This document shows positions 34,556 to 42,407 of a stretch of DNA of 64,000 nucleotides, piece after piece. Positions within the stretch are counted from its first letter, which is position 1. Each line of letters begins with the position of its first letter. Source of the stretch: Acidovorax sp. GTDB lineage: Bacteria > Pseudomonadota > Gammaproteobacteria > Burkholderiales > Burkholderiaceae_C. Under the pieces are notes generated by a model. It was not told the DNA's origin. It did not search any database and saw nothing but the letters and a program-made list of their open reading frames with translations. The DNA lies in contig JAITLO010000025.1 in NCBI GenBank assembly GCA_031277855.1, forward strand, positions 62,001 through 126,000, in the 5' to 3' direction. The translations under genes were made by a program, and so were the position numbers.

Positions 34556-37342
34556 ATGCATTTCTTCACATCCTGGTTTGGTAATTTTCTGCGCCGCCGC
34601 CACAACCTGAGGCTGTTCCGCCGCAGCGCACTGCCGGGCATGGAGCGCGGGCCTGGTGGCAAGCCCATCGCCCCGGGCACCGTTCCTGAACAGCTGACCC
34701 GTGCCCTGTGGCGTGCGGCCTGTGACGATATTCCCGGCGCCTTGGTGCGGCTGCAGTCCCACGAGGATGGTCTGAGCGATGCCGAAGCGGCAGAGCGCCT
34801 GCAACGTGTCGGCCCCAACGAGGTGGACCACGAAAAGCCCCTGCCCTGGTGGCAACACCTGTGGCAGTGCTACCGCAACCCTTTCAACGTGTTGCTGACC
34901 TTGCTGGCCATCGTCTCCTGGGCCACCGAGGACATCCAGGCCACCGTGGTAATTGGCGCCATGGTGGTGCTCTCCACGGTGATCCGCTTTGTGCAGGAAG
35001 GGCGCTCCCAGCGCAGCGCCGAGCAGCTCAAGGCCATGGTGGGCAGCACCGCCACGGTGATACGCCGCGACATGGGCACCGAGGCCGCCGAAGTGGCAGA
35101 GCGCTACTTTGATGCCCGTATCAACTCCCGCCGCCCCGCAGCGCGACGCGAGGTGGCCATGCGCGAGCTGGTGCCCGGCGACCATATCTGGCTGTCTGCC
35201 GGCGACATGGTGCCCGCCGACTGCCGCGTGCTGACGGCCAAGGACTTGTTTGTGGCCCAGGCCGCCATGACGGGCGAATCGCTGCCGGTAGAGAAATTCA
35301 CCGAGCGCCAGCAACTCTCCGACGGCATCCTGGAGCAATCTAATCTGCTGTTCATGGGCACCAATGTGGTCTCGGGCGTGGCCACGGCCGTGGTCGTGGC
35401 CACCGGCAACCAGACCTATTTCGGTCAGCTGGCCCATCGTGCCATCGCCTCCGACCGCGCGCCCACCTCGTTTCAGACCGGGGTCAACAGCGTCTCCTGG
35501 CTGCTGATCCGCTTTGCCCTGGTCATGGTGCCCCTGGTGCTGCTGCTCAATGGTTTCACCAAGGGCGACTGGATGGAGGCATTCCTGTTTGCCCTGTCCG
35601 TGGCCGTGGGCCTGACACCCGAGATGCTGCCCATGATCGTCACCTCCACTCTGGCCAAGGGTGCGGTGGTGCTGTCGCGGCAGAAAGTCATCGTCAAGCG
35701 CCTGGACGCCATCCAGAACTTCGGCGCCATGGATGTGCTGTGCACCGACAAGACCGGCACGCTGACGCAGGACCGCATCGTGCTCGAGCGCCACACCGAT
35801 GTGTTTGGCAACGAGTCGCGCGAAGCGCTGCAGCTGGCCTGGCTCAACAGCTACCACCAGACCGGGCTGAAGAACCTGCTGGACCGCGCCGTCATCGAGC
35901 ACATGGACCAGAACCCCGACTCCGGGCTCGCGCAGCAGTGGCACAAAGTCGATGAAATCCCCTTTGACTTCGAGCGCCGGCGCATGTCGGTGCTGCTGCG
36001 CCCCGAAAGCGACCAGGGCGACACCCTGCTGGTGTGCAAGGGCGCGGTCGAGGAAATGCTGTCCGTGTGCACCCTGGTGCGCGACGGCGACGCCACGGTG
36101 GCGCTGGACGAGACCATGCTGGCGCGCGTGCGCGCCGTGACCGAGGGCCTGAACACCCAGGGCCTGCGCGTGGTGGCCGTGGCCAGCCGCCAGCTGCCCG
36201 CCAGCCCGCTGTCCAGCTACAACTATGGCGTGGCCGACGAGGCCGAGCTGACCCTGGTGGGCTATATCGCCTTCCTGGACCCACCCAAGGAATCCACCGC
36301 ACCGGCCCTGCAGGCGCTGGCCGAGCATGGCGTGGAAGTCAAGGTGCTGACCGGCGACAACGAGCTGGTCGCGGCCCGGGTCTGCGAGCAAGTGGGCCTG
36401 GCCGTGGGCCAGCCCGTGACCGGCCCACAGCTGGAGCGCATGAGCGACTCCGCGCTGGCTGCAGCGGTACAAAAGCACCAGCTGTTCGCCCGCCTCACCC
36501 CGCTGCACAAGGAGCGCATCGTCCATGCACTGCGCGCCCAGGGCCGGGTCGTGGGCTTCATGGGCGACGGCATCAACGATGCCCCCGCGCTGCGCGCCGC
36601 AGACATCGGCATCAGCGTGGATGGGGCCGTGGACATTGCCAAGGAAGCCGCCGACATCATCTTGCTGGAAAAAAGCCTGATGGTGCTGGAGCAAGGCGTG
36701 ATCGAAGGCCGGCGCACCTTCTGCAATATGCTGAAGTACATCCGCATGACGGCCAGCTCCAACTTCGGCAATGTGTTCTCGGTGCTGGTGGCCTCGGTGT
36801 TTCTGCCGTTTTTGCCCATGCTGCCGCTGCAGCTGTTAGTGCAAAACCTGCTGTACGACATCTCGCAGATCGCCATCCCCTTTGACAAGGTGGACCCCGA
36901 GCTGGTGCGTGAGCCGCTGCGCTGGAACCCCCAGGACATAGGCCGCTTCATGCTGTGCTTTGGCCCGCTGAGTTCGCTGTTCGACATTCTGTGCTTTGGC
37001 ATGATGTGGTGGATCTTCCAGGCCAACACACCCGAGCAGCAGACCCTGTTCCAGTCGGGCTGGTTTGTGGTGGGCCTGCTGACCCAGACCCTGATCGTGC
37101 ACATGATCCGCACGCCACGCCTGCCCTTTATTGAAAGCCGCGCCGCCTGGCCGCTGTTGCTGGCCACCGCAGCCATCATGGCGATCGGTGTGTTCCTGCC
37201 CATGGGGCCGCTGGCGGACTACTTCAAGATGGAAGCGCTGCCGCCGCTGTACTGGCCTTTCCTGGTGGCCATCTTGCTGGGCTACGCCACGCTGACCACC
37301 GTGGTCAAGCGCCACTACATCCGCAAATTTGGCTGGCAGTAA
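34556..37342 (+). CDS. mgtA: Magnesium-translocating P-type ATPase (MgtA/MgtB type)
   Basis: A 928-residue type III P-type ATPase. It has an N-terminal cytosolic stretch, the actuator motif TGESLPVEKF, the phosphorylation motif DKTGTLTQDR (Asp about 398), the hinge GDGINDAPAL and about ten membrane segments. Length and the 'LTPEMLPMIVTSTLAKGAV' segment match MgtA/MgtB Mg2+ importers. The start has the strong ribosome site AGGAGGG. It sits at the end of an RND efflux operon and upstream of an MgtC homologue. MgtA imports Mg2+ (and MgtB can admit Ni2+/Co2+), so co-expression with a divalent cation exporter could clear stray metals. Confidence 0.92.
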   Translation: MHFFTSWFGNFLRRRHNLRLFRRSALPGMERGPGGKPIAPGTVPEQLTRALWRAACDDIPGALVRLQSHEDGLSDAEAAERLQRVGPNEVDHEKPLPWWQHLWQCYRNPFNVLLTLLAIVSWATEDIQATVVIGAMVVLSTVIRFVQEGRSQRSAEQLKAMVGSTATVIRRDMGTEAAEVAERYFDARINSRRPAARREVAMRELVPGDHIWLSAGDMVPADCRVLTAKDLFVAQAAMTGESLPVEKFTERQQLSDGILEQSNLLFMGTNVVSGVATAVVVATGNQTYFGQLAHRAIASDRAPTSFQTGVNSVSWLLIRFALVMVPLVLLLNGFTKGDWMEAFLFALSVAVGLTPEMLPMIVTSTLAKGAVVLSRQKVIVKRLDAIQNFGAMDVLCTDKTGTLTQDRIVLERHTDVFGNESREALQLAWLNSYHQTGLKNLLDRAVIEHMDQNPDSGLAQQWHKVDEIPFDFERRRMSVLLRPESDQGDTLLVCKGAVEEMLSVCTLVRDGDATVALDETMLARVRAVTEGLNTQGLRVVAVASRQLPASPLSSYNYGVADEAELTLVGYIAFLDPPKESTAPALQALAEHGVEVKVLTGDNELVAARVCEQVGLAVGQPVTGPQLERMSDSALAAAVQKHQLFARLTPLHKERIVHALRAQGRVVGFMGDGINDAPALRAADIGISVDGAVDIAKEAADIILLEKSLMVLEQGVIEGRRTFCNMLKYIRMTASSNFGNVFSVLVASVFLPFLPMLPLQLLVQNLLYDISQIAIPFDKVDPELVREPLRWNPQDIGRFMLCFGPLSSLFDILCFGMMWWIFQANTPEQQTLFQSGWFVVGLLTQTLIVHMIRTPRLPFIESRAAWPLLLATAAIMAIGVFLPMGPLADYFKMEALPPLYWPFLVAILLGYATLTTVVKRHYIRKFGWQ

Positions 37343-37630
37343 GAAGGGAAAATTCTTTGTAGGCGCCCCGTTCTGGGGCGGCCATACAGCGCTGGATGCT
37401 TTGTTGCGAGCCCTTGCCGTACGCAAGTACTGTCTGCGGACTCGCGTCGCGCCTCCAGCGCTGTCTGGCCGTTGTGGTGTTGAAGTCGGCCCTGGCGCAA
37501 CTGCGCTGGCCCACTCCGGCCTGCAGAAAACGCCGAAAAGAAATCTCTCCCGCAAAAAGTGCATAGTTCGTCTGTGACAAATCTGTCACGGCAAAGCGCT
37601 AGGCTTTGCCCTGCAACACCCTGAACTCAC
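37343..37630. other. mgtA-mgtC intergenic region with a structured repeat and an operator-like palindrome
   Basis: These 288 bases contain copy 1 of the 91-bp covarying hairpin repeat (37380-37470) and its leading small hairpin (37364-37380). Just before mgtC there is a 16-bp perfect inverted repeat GTGACA-N4-TGTCAC (37574-37589). A stem-loop GGCAAAGC/GCTTTGCC follows at 37590-37610. The last two could control mgtC separately from mgtA. Confidence 0.55.
37380..37470 (+). repeat. 91-bp covarying hairpin repeat, copy 1
   Basis: This element starts GGCCATACAGCGCT and ends AGCGCTGTCTGGCC, so its ends pair as a long stem. An inner stem GCGAG/CTCGC and an apical stem GTAC-GCAA-GTAC (37419-37430) continue it. 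Two more copies of identical length lie at 40575-40665 (minus) and 58916-59006 (plus). Differences between copies at positions 9/83, 15/77, 16/76 and 43/48 are paired substitutions that keep base pairing. All copies are followed by GTTGTGG. See the findings. Confidence 0.85.
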
Positions 37631-38359
37631 ATGCAACATTGGCCCGCCTTCGATATTTCCGCCACGCTCAGCACGCTGGCCAGTCTGACCATTGCCTTTG
37701 CCCTGGGGGCCCTGATCGGCTTTGAACGTCAGGTGCGCCAGCGCACGGCGGGGCTGCGCACCAACACCCTGGTGGCCGTAGGCGCTGCCGTGTTTGTCGA
37801 CCTGGCCGTGCGTTTTTATGGTCTGTACGGAGGCTCTCCCAGCCCCATGCAGGTGATTGCCTATGTGGTCTCGGGCATTGGTTTTCTGGGCGCGGGCGCC
37901 ATCATGAAGGAAGGCGCCAATGTCTCCGGCCTGAACACCGCCGCCACGCTGTGGGGCTCGGCCGCCGTGGGCTGCTGCGCCGGTGCCAAGCTGCTGCCCG
38001 AAGCCATTTTGGCCGCGCTGTTTGTGCTGGCCGCCAACACCTTGCTGCGCCCCGTGGTCAACCGCATCAACCGCCAGCCCATGCAGGAGGAGTTCAGCGA
38101 AGCCACTTATGCGGTCTATGTGATTTGCCGTCACACCCACCAGTCCGAGATCCGCGAGAAGCTGGTGGAATGGCTGGACCAGGCCAGCTACCCGGTGCGC
38201 GATATCGACCACCACGCCTTTGGCCAGGGCGACACCGAGATCGAGGCCACGCTCTACGCCACCGCTGTGGAGGGCGATGAACTGGACAAGCTGATGACGC
38301 GCCTGGAAGCCGAGGAAGGCGTGCTGCAGGCCTTTTGGAATGCGCGGGCGGAGGATTAA
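37631..38359 (+). CDS. mgtC: MgtC/SapB family membrane protein
   Basis: A 242-residue protein. The N-terminal half has about four to five transmembrane segments with the family signature GALIGFERQVRQRTAGLRTN and GIGFLGAGAIMKEG. The C-terminal half (from about 155) is a soluble ACT-like domain. MgtC proteins support growth in low Mg2+ and modulate F-type ATP synthase or phosphate homeostasis in known pathogens. It follows mgtA after a 288-base gap with its own possible operator. Stop is followed one base later by the GC-rich 3'-end repeat. Confidence 0.9.
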   Translation: MQHWPAFDISATLSTLASLTIAFALGALIGFERQVRQRTAGLRTNTLVAVGAAVFVDLAVRFYGLYGGSPSPMQVIAYVVSGIGFLGAGAIMKEGANVSGLNTAATLWGSAAVGCCAGAKLLPEAILAALFVLAANTLLRPVVNRINRQPMQEEFSEATYAVYVICRHTHQSEIREKLVEWLDQASYPVRDIDHHAFGQGDTEIEATLYATAVEGDELDKLMTRLEAEEGVLQAFWNARAED

Positions 38360-38360
38360 T

Positions 38361-38465
38361 CCCCCCTGAGTCGCCTGCGGCGCCTTCCCCCGGAGGGGGA
38401 CGACAGCCTCGCTGCGGGGCGGCCCTTGCTCGCTGTCTCTGACCTGGGTAGCGCCAGTTTTATAG
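38361..38465 (+). repeat. GC-rich 3'-end repeat, copy A
   Basis: This copy begins CCCCCCTGAGTCGCC one base after the mgtC stop. It contains a small GC hairpin, a C5/G5 stem and then the stem GACAGC (38402-38407)/GCTGTC (38432-38437) enclosing the core GGGGCGGCCCTTGC (38416-38429). Related copies are at 40333, 45614, 56762 (plus) and 42408, 62938, 63095 (minus). Confidence 0.85.
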
Positions 38466-38629
38466 GTTGTGGGTGATACCGACGCTCCGGGAAACGCCTT
38501 CTTGGCTCACCTTCGTAGCCTTGCATGGATAGCTGATACGCCAGCGCTTGTTTGCACCACGGTGGCAGGCAAGCCCTCTACCATCTGCGCAATGCCCACC
38601 CTTTTTGCACTGCCACATTGCCCGCATTG

Positions 38630-39703
38630 ATGACTTCCCGACTGCCCACTTCCCTGTCGCTGCGCCGCAGCCTGATTGCCCTGGTGCTGGGCTTGGCCAT
38701 GGCCGCCATTTTTGTGGCCGACACCATGACGGAATATGCCGTGGCTGCGGCCGTGTTCCACACCGCCGTCATCCTGGTCGCGGTGCGCTGGTTCAGTCCT
38801 CGCACCGTGGTGGGGCTGACGGTGCTGTGCATTGTGCTGACGGTGGTCAGCTTTGCGCTCACGCCCGGGGGGCTGTACCGCGTGGGCCTGGTCAACACCT
38901 GCATCAGCATTCTGGCCATTGCCATCACCGCCTACCTGGGGCTGAAGATGGTGGCGGCCCAGACGGCAGCCCACGCGGCCCAGGCCCAGTTGCTGCACAT
39001 TGCACGCGCCACCAGCCTGGGGGAGTTGACGGCATCCATTGCTCACGAGGTCAACCAGCCGCTGGCCGCCATTGTCACCAGCAGCCAGGCCGGCCAGCGC
39101 TGGCTGGGGCAGCAGCCCCCTCAGCTGGAAAAAGCCAACCAGGCACTGCAGCGCATCCTTGCCGATGCTGAGCGCGCCAGCAATGTCATCACCCGCATCC
39201 GCGGCATGGCGCGTGGCGAGGCCCCGCAGCGCCAGCGCTTTGTGCTGGAAGATGCGGTGCGTGAAATGGTGGCCTTGTCACAGGGTGCACTGGAGCAGCG
39301 TGGCATTGCCCTGCGCTGGGACTTTGCGCCCCATCTGCCCGATGCCTGGGCCGACCGCATCCAGATTCAGCAGGTGGTGGGCAATCTGCTGCTCAATGCC
39401 ATCGACGCCATCGCCACCGACCATGCGCAGCCCGAGATCACCATCACCGCACGCCGCCTGGGCGAAGAGCAGCTGCAGCTGACGCTGACCGACTGCGGCA
39501 GCGGCCTGTCGCCCGCCGTCCAGTCCCATTTGTTCGACGCTTTCTGGACCACCAAATCGCACGGCATGGGACTGGGCCTGACCATCAGCCGCAGCATGAT
39601 CGAGGCCCATGGCGGCCGCATCTGGGCAGAGCCTCGCGACCGAGGCGGTCCCGGCACACAGTTTCACATCAGCCTGCCCGCAGCCAAGGACGCCCGCCCA
39701 TGA
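38630..39703 (+). CDS. Membrane sensor histidine kinase
   Basis: A 357-residue kinase. About four transmembrane segments lie in residues 15-107 with almost no periplasmic loop, so the signal may be read within the membrane. The HisKA H-box is SIAHEVNQPLAAI (His about 139), as in FixL/DctB-type kinases, followed by N-box NLLLNAIDAI and G-box GMGLGLTISRSMIEAHGG. The frame opens upstream; ATG 38630 gives a clean first membrane helix. The stop overlaps the start of the FixJ-like regulator (ATGA), so the two form a pair. Stimulus unknown. Confidence 0.88.
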   Translation: MTSRLPTSLSLRRSLIALVLGLAMAAIFVADTMTEYAVAAAVFHTAVILVAVRWFSPRTVVGLTVLCIVLTVVSFALTPGGLYRVGLVNTCISILAIAITAYLGLKMVAAQTAAHAAQAQLLHIARATSLGELTASIAHEVNQPLAAIVTSSQAGQRWLGQQPPQLEKANQALQRILADAERASNVITRIRGMARGEAPQRQRFVLEDAVREMVALSQGALEQRGIALRWDFAPHLPDAWADRIQIQQVVGNLLLNAIDAIATDHAQPEITITARRLGEEQLQLTLTDCGSGLSPAVQSHLFDAFWTTKSHGMGLGLTISRSMIEAHGGRIWAEPRDRGGPGTQFHISLPAAKDARP

Positions 39704-40341
39704 GCAGCACATCCTCCCCCTCGACACCACCCGCCATGGTCTATGTGGTGGACGACGACAGCTCGGTACGCGCCGCCGTCGAAGACCTGCTGGCCTCCGT
39801 CGGCCTGGCCGTGCAAGGCTTTAGCTCCACGGCCGAGTTCACCGAGCATTGGCACAACACCACCCACGCGCTGCCCTGCTGCCTGGTGCTGGACATTCGC
39901 ATGCCCGGCCAAAGCGGCCTGGAATTCCAGCGCCAGATGCAAGAGCTGGGCGTGGATCTGCCCGTGATCTTTGTCACCGGCCATGGCGACATTCCCATGA
40001 GCGTGCAGGCCATGAAAGGCGGTGCCATCGAGTTTCTGACCAAGCCTTTTCGCGAGCAGGAGCTGCTGGATGCCATTCAGCAAGGCATAGAACTGGACCG
40101 CACCCGCCACGCCCAAACCCAGACCGAGCAAACACTGCGCGCGCAATGGGACAGTCTTTCCACCGGCGAACAAGACGTGGTGCGCGGCGTGACCGCAGGG
40201 CTGCTGAACAAACAGGTGGCCGCCGATCTGGGCGTGAGCGAAATCACCGTCAAAGTGCGCCGCGCCCAGGCCATGCGCAAGCTGCAGGTCAAGACCTTGG
40301 CTGAGCTGGTGCGCGTAGTGGATCGGTTGACACCCCCCTGA
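39700..40341 (+). CDS. FixJ/TtrR-type LuxR-family response regulator
   Basis: A 213-residue REC-HTH regulator. The receiver starts VYVVDDDSSVRAA, has acceptor Asp 65 in LVLDIRMPGQSG, and carries VTGHGDIPMSVQAMKGGAIEFLTKPF, typical of FixJ-like proteins. The C-terminal LuxR HTH reads LSTGEQDVVRGV ... VSEITVKVRRAQAMRKL. It partners the kinase encoded just upstream. Its last codons (ACA CCC CCC TGA) lie inside GC-rich repeat copy B, so the repeat supplies the stop and the terminal Pro-Pro. Targets are not visible. Confidence 0.9.
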   Translation: MSSTSSPSTPPAMVYVVDDDSSVRAAVEDLLASVGLAVQGFSSTAEFTEHWHNTTHALPCCLVLDIRMPGQSGLEFQRQMQELGVDLPVIFVTGHGDIPMSVQAMKGGAIEFLTKPFREQELLDAIQQGIELDRTRHAQTQTEQTLRAQWDSLSTGEQDVVRGVTAGLLNKQVAADLGVSEITVKVRRAQAMRKLQVKTLAELVRVVDRLTPP

Positions 40342-40465
40342 GTCGCCTTCGGCGCCTTCCCCCCGCTCTCGCATCGCTACGCGCTGCGGGCAGGGGGACG
40401 CTGCCAGCGCGGCGGGGCGGCCCTTGCGCGGCAGCCCTGACATGAGGGCGTGTCCGTTTTATGCG
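40333..40465 (+). repeat. GC-rich 3'-end repeat, copy B (overlaps the regulator stop codon)
   Basis: The TGA of CCCCCCTGAG is the stop codon of the response-regulator gene. This copy has a longer middle insertion than copy A and a changed stem, GCTGCC (40400-40405)/GGCAGC (40430-40435), around the same core GGGGCGGCCCTTGC. The paired change from GACAGC/GCTGTC keeps the helix. Confidence 0.82.
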
Positions 40466-40574
40466 CAGCGCCCTGGGCTTACTCCCTCGCCCCTTCGGGG
40501 AGAGGGCGGGGGTGAGGGGCTGCCAGCCGGAGCGGGCCCAAGCAGCGCAGCAGACATTGAACTCACCCCACAAC

Positions 40575-40665
40575 GGCCAGACCGCGCTTCAGGCGCGACG
40601 CGCGCCCGCGGACAGTACTGGCGTACGGCAAGGGCGCGCAACAAAGCATGAAGCGCGGTATGGCC
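40575..40665 (-). repeat. 91-bp covarying hairpin repeat, copy 2
   Basis: Read on the minus strand this copy starts GGCCATACCGCGCT and ends AGCGCGGTCTGGCC. Compared with copy 1 it carries paired changes at 9/83 (A-T to C-G), 15/77 (G-C to T-A), 16/76 (G-C to C-G) and 30/63 (A-T to C-G). The apical stem is GTAC-GCCA-GTAC. It is followed by GTTGTGG as in the other copies. Confidence 0.85.
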
Positions 40666-40736
40666 GTCACCAAACGAGACACCAACTGGCCGCGAGGCCA
40701 GGAAGCATCAAAAAAGCAAAATTAAAAAACGAAAAA

Positions 40737-40758
40737 CCCGGCTGTTTGCACAGCCGGG
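40737..40758 (-). terminator. Terminator downstream of tRNA-Gln
   Basis: The stem CCCGGCTGT/ACAGCCGGG with a 4-base loop is followed on the minus strand by TTTTTCGTTTTTT. It lies 10 bases past the tRNA CCA end. Confidence 0.9.
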
Positions 40759-40768
40759 CTCTATATTT

Positions 40769-40845
40769 TGGCAGGGGAGGAAGGACTCGAACCCTCGCAT
40801 GCCGGAATCAAAATCCGGTGCCTTAACCAACTTGGCGACTCCCCT
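40769..40845 (-). tRNA. tRNA-Gln (anticodon TTG)
   Basis: On the minus strand the 77-base sequence folds as a cloverleaf. Acceptor AGGGGAG pairs with CTCCCCT, the anticodon stem is CCGGA/TCCGG with loop TTTTGAT (anticodon TTG), the T-loop is GTTCGAGTC, and the 3' end is encoded GCCA. The sequence is close to E. coli tRNA-Gln around the anticodon arm. It is followed by a strong terminator, so it is a single-gene transcript. Confidence 0.95.
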
Positions 40846-40924
40846 AGCGAAGCCAAGATTCTAGCATGCATTTTTTTGGTGTTTTTCAAACTTCACCAAA
40901 ATTTCGCAATCTGCCGCCACAGAC

Positions 40925-42364
40925 TCACTGCGCCACGGTTTTCACCGGCGTCTTGCGCAGCATGCTGAAGCAGCCCGCCAGCACCGCAAAACAGCCGGAC
41001 AGCGCCAGCGCATATTGCTCGGCCTGGCCGGGCTCACGGTTCCACAGCAAAAAGGCCATGGCCAGCAACACCGCCCCCAGGCCTTGGCCCACATGGCGTG
41101 CAGAGCCCAGCATGCCGCTGGCTGCGCCGCTGCGGTGCAAAGGGGCCGAGGTCAAAATCGTGAAGTTGTTGGGCGACTGAAAAAATGCAAAGCCCATGCC
41201 GCACAAGGCCATGCGCCACACCACATCCCAGTGTGCCGCATTCTGCGGCAGCAGGGCCAGGGCCCACAGGCCCAGGGCGAACATGCCCATGCCCACGCCC
41301 CCCAGGCGACCTGCAGGCCAGCGGCCAATCATGCGCCCCACCCAGGGGGCGGAGAGCGCCAAGGCCAGCGGCCAGGCACTGATCAGCAAGCCAGCCTCCC
41401 CGGTGGGCAGGCCACGCACTTCGATCAGCAAAAACGGCAGGGCCAGAAAGGCCATGGTCTGGGCGCAAAAAGCGCTGATGGAGGCACACATGGACAGCGC
41501 AAACACCGGTATGCGCAGCAGGTCCAGGGGGAACATGGGGGCGCTCAAGGCCCGCTGGCGCTGCACATACCAGGCCCCTACCCCCACACCCGTGGCCAGC
41601 CACAGCACGGCCGGCCAGGGACTGTCGCCGGGCTGCCAGTGGCTGACGCGGTCCACGCCCAGAAACAGGCTGGCAAACATGGCGATATTCAATCCCCCGT
41701 CCAGCCAGGACAGCGGCTGGCTCAGGGCCTGCTCCGAAGGTTCGGAGCGCGGCAGTGCTTTCAGGCCCAGCCAGCTCACCGCCAGCGCCAGCGGCAGGTG
41801 CAAAGCAAACAGCCAGCGCCAGTCGCCCAGGGAGATCACCGCCGCCGCCACGGCCGGCCCCGCCACAAAGGACAGGGCCACCATCAACGAGTTCAGCGCA
41901 ATACCCTTGCCCAGCAGTGCACGCGGGTAGATCAGCCGCACCAGCGAGGCATTGACGCTCAACACTCCCGCAGCCCCCAGCCCCTGCAGCGCCCGTGCGG
42001 CAATCAGCCAGGGCAGCGACGGCGCCAGAAGCGCCCCCACGCTGGCCAGACCAAAAACCACCATGCCCCACAGATAGACGCGGCGGTAGCCCATGCGGTC
42101 ACCCAGTGCCGCCAACGGCAGCAGCAGCACCAGCGAGGCAATCTGGTTGGCATTCACCACCCACAGCGTCTGCGCCGGCGCCACCTGCCACTGGCGTGCC
42201 ACCTGGGGCAGGGCCATATTCATCATGGTGCTGTCCATCACGCACAGCACCAGGCCCAGCAAAATCACCGCCATGGCCACATGGCGCTGTGGCAATGGCA
42301 GGCCGTCTACCGGCACCGGCTCCTGCGGTTTCTGGGAAAAAGGGGAAATCTCACTCTGACGCAC
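40925..42364 (-). CDS. MFS transporter, DHA2-type multidrug exporter
   Basis: A 479-residue major facilitator protein with about 14 hydrophobic segments, the DHA2 (EmrB/QacA) layout. Motif A is visible as LAALGDRMGYRRVYLWG, and motif C-like glycines occur in the fifth helix (VAGPAVAAAVISLGDWRW). The N-terminus VILLGLVLCVMDSTMMNMALP matches the D1 motif of 14-TM exporters. The frame starts with GTG at 42364; no in-frame ATG upstream fits. It should export drugs or metabolites by proton antiport. No adjacent regulator or membrane-fusion gene is present. Confidence 0.85.
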   Translation of the reverse strand: MRQSEISPFSQKPQEPVPVDGLPLPQRHVAMAVILLGLVLCVMDSTMMNMALPQVARQWQVAPAQTLWVVNANQIASLVLLLPLAALGDRMGYRRVYLWGMVVFGLASVGALLAPSLPWLIAARALQGLGAAGVLSVNASLVRLIYPRALLGKGIALNSLMVALSFVAGPAVAAAVISLGDWRWLFALHLPLALAVSWLGLKALPRSEPSEQALSQPLSWLDGGLNIAMFASLFLGVDRVSHWQPGDSPWPAVLWLATGVGVGAWYVQRQRALSAPMFPLDLLRIPVFALSMCASISAFCAQTMAFLALPFLLIEVRGLPTGEAGLLISAWPLALALSAPWVGRMIGRWPAGRLGGVGMGMFALGLWALALLPQNAAHWDVVWRMALCGMGFAFFQSPNNFTILTSAPLHRSGAASGMLGSARHVGQGLGAVLLAMAFLLWNREPGQAEQYALALSGCFAVLAGCFSMLRKTPVKTVAQ

Positions 42365-42407
42365 GCACTACGCTTTCATTCAATGCTTCAAAAGGCCAAT
42401 CGATGCA

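Larger units (their letters stand above)
40466..40768. other. Non-coding stretch between regulator and tRNA-Gln
   Basis: About 300 bases without a gene. It holds a GC-rich imperfect hairpin near 40490-40520 (GCCCC-TTCG-GGGA core), of a kind common between genes in many proteobacteria. It also holds copy 2 of the 91-bp hairpin repeat and the tRNA terminator. No protein signal was seen. Confidence 0.6.

Noticed and set aside
34487..36694. A 735-codon open frame antisense to mgtA
   Set aside because: Same cause: high-GC antisense frame without domain or start signals; mgtA on the plus strand is unambiguous.
37380..37470. 91-bp repeat as a CRISPR array or MITE with a linked transposase
   Set aside because: Copies are single and kilobases apart, have no spacers, and no transposase gene is in the window. 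A MITE origin is still possible but would not by itself explain the paired substitutions.
38361..38465. GC-rich repeats as attachment sites or insertion sequences
   Set aside because: There is no transposase, no target-site duplication visible, and copies vary in internal length with paired stem changes, which fits a structured element better.
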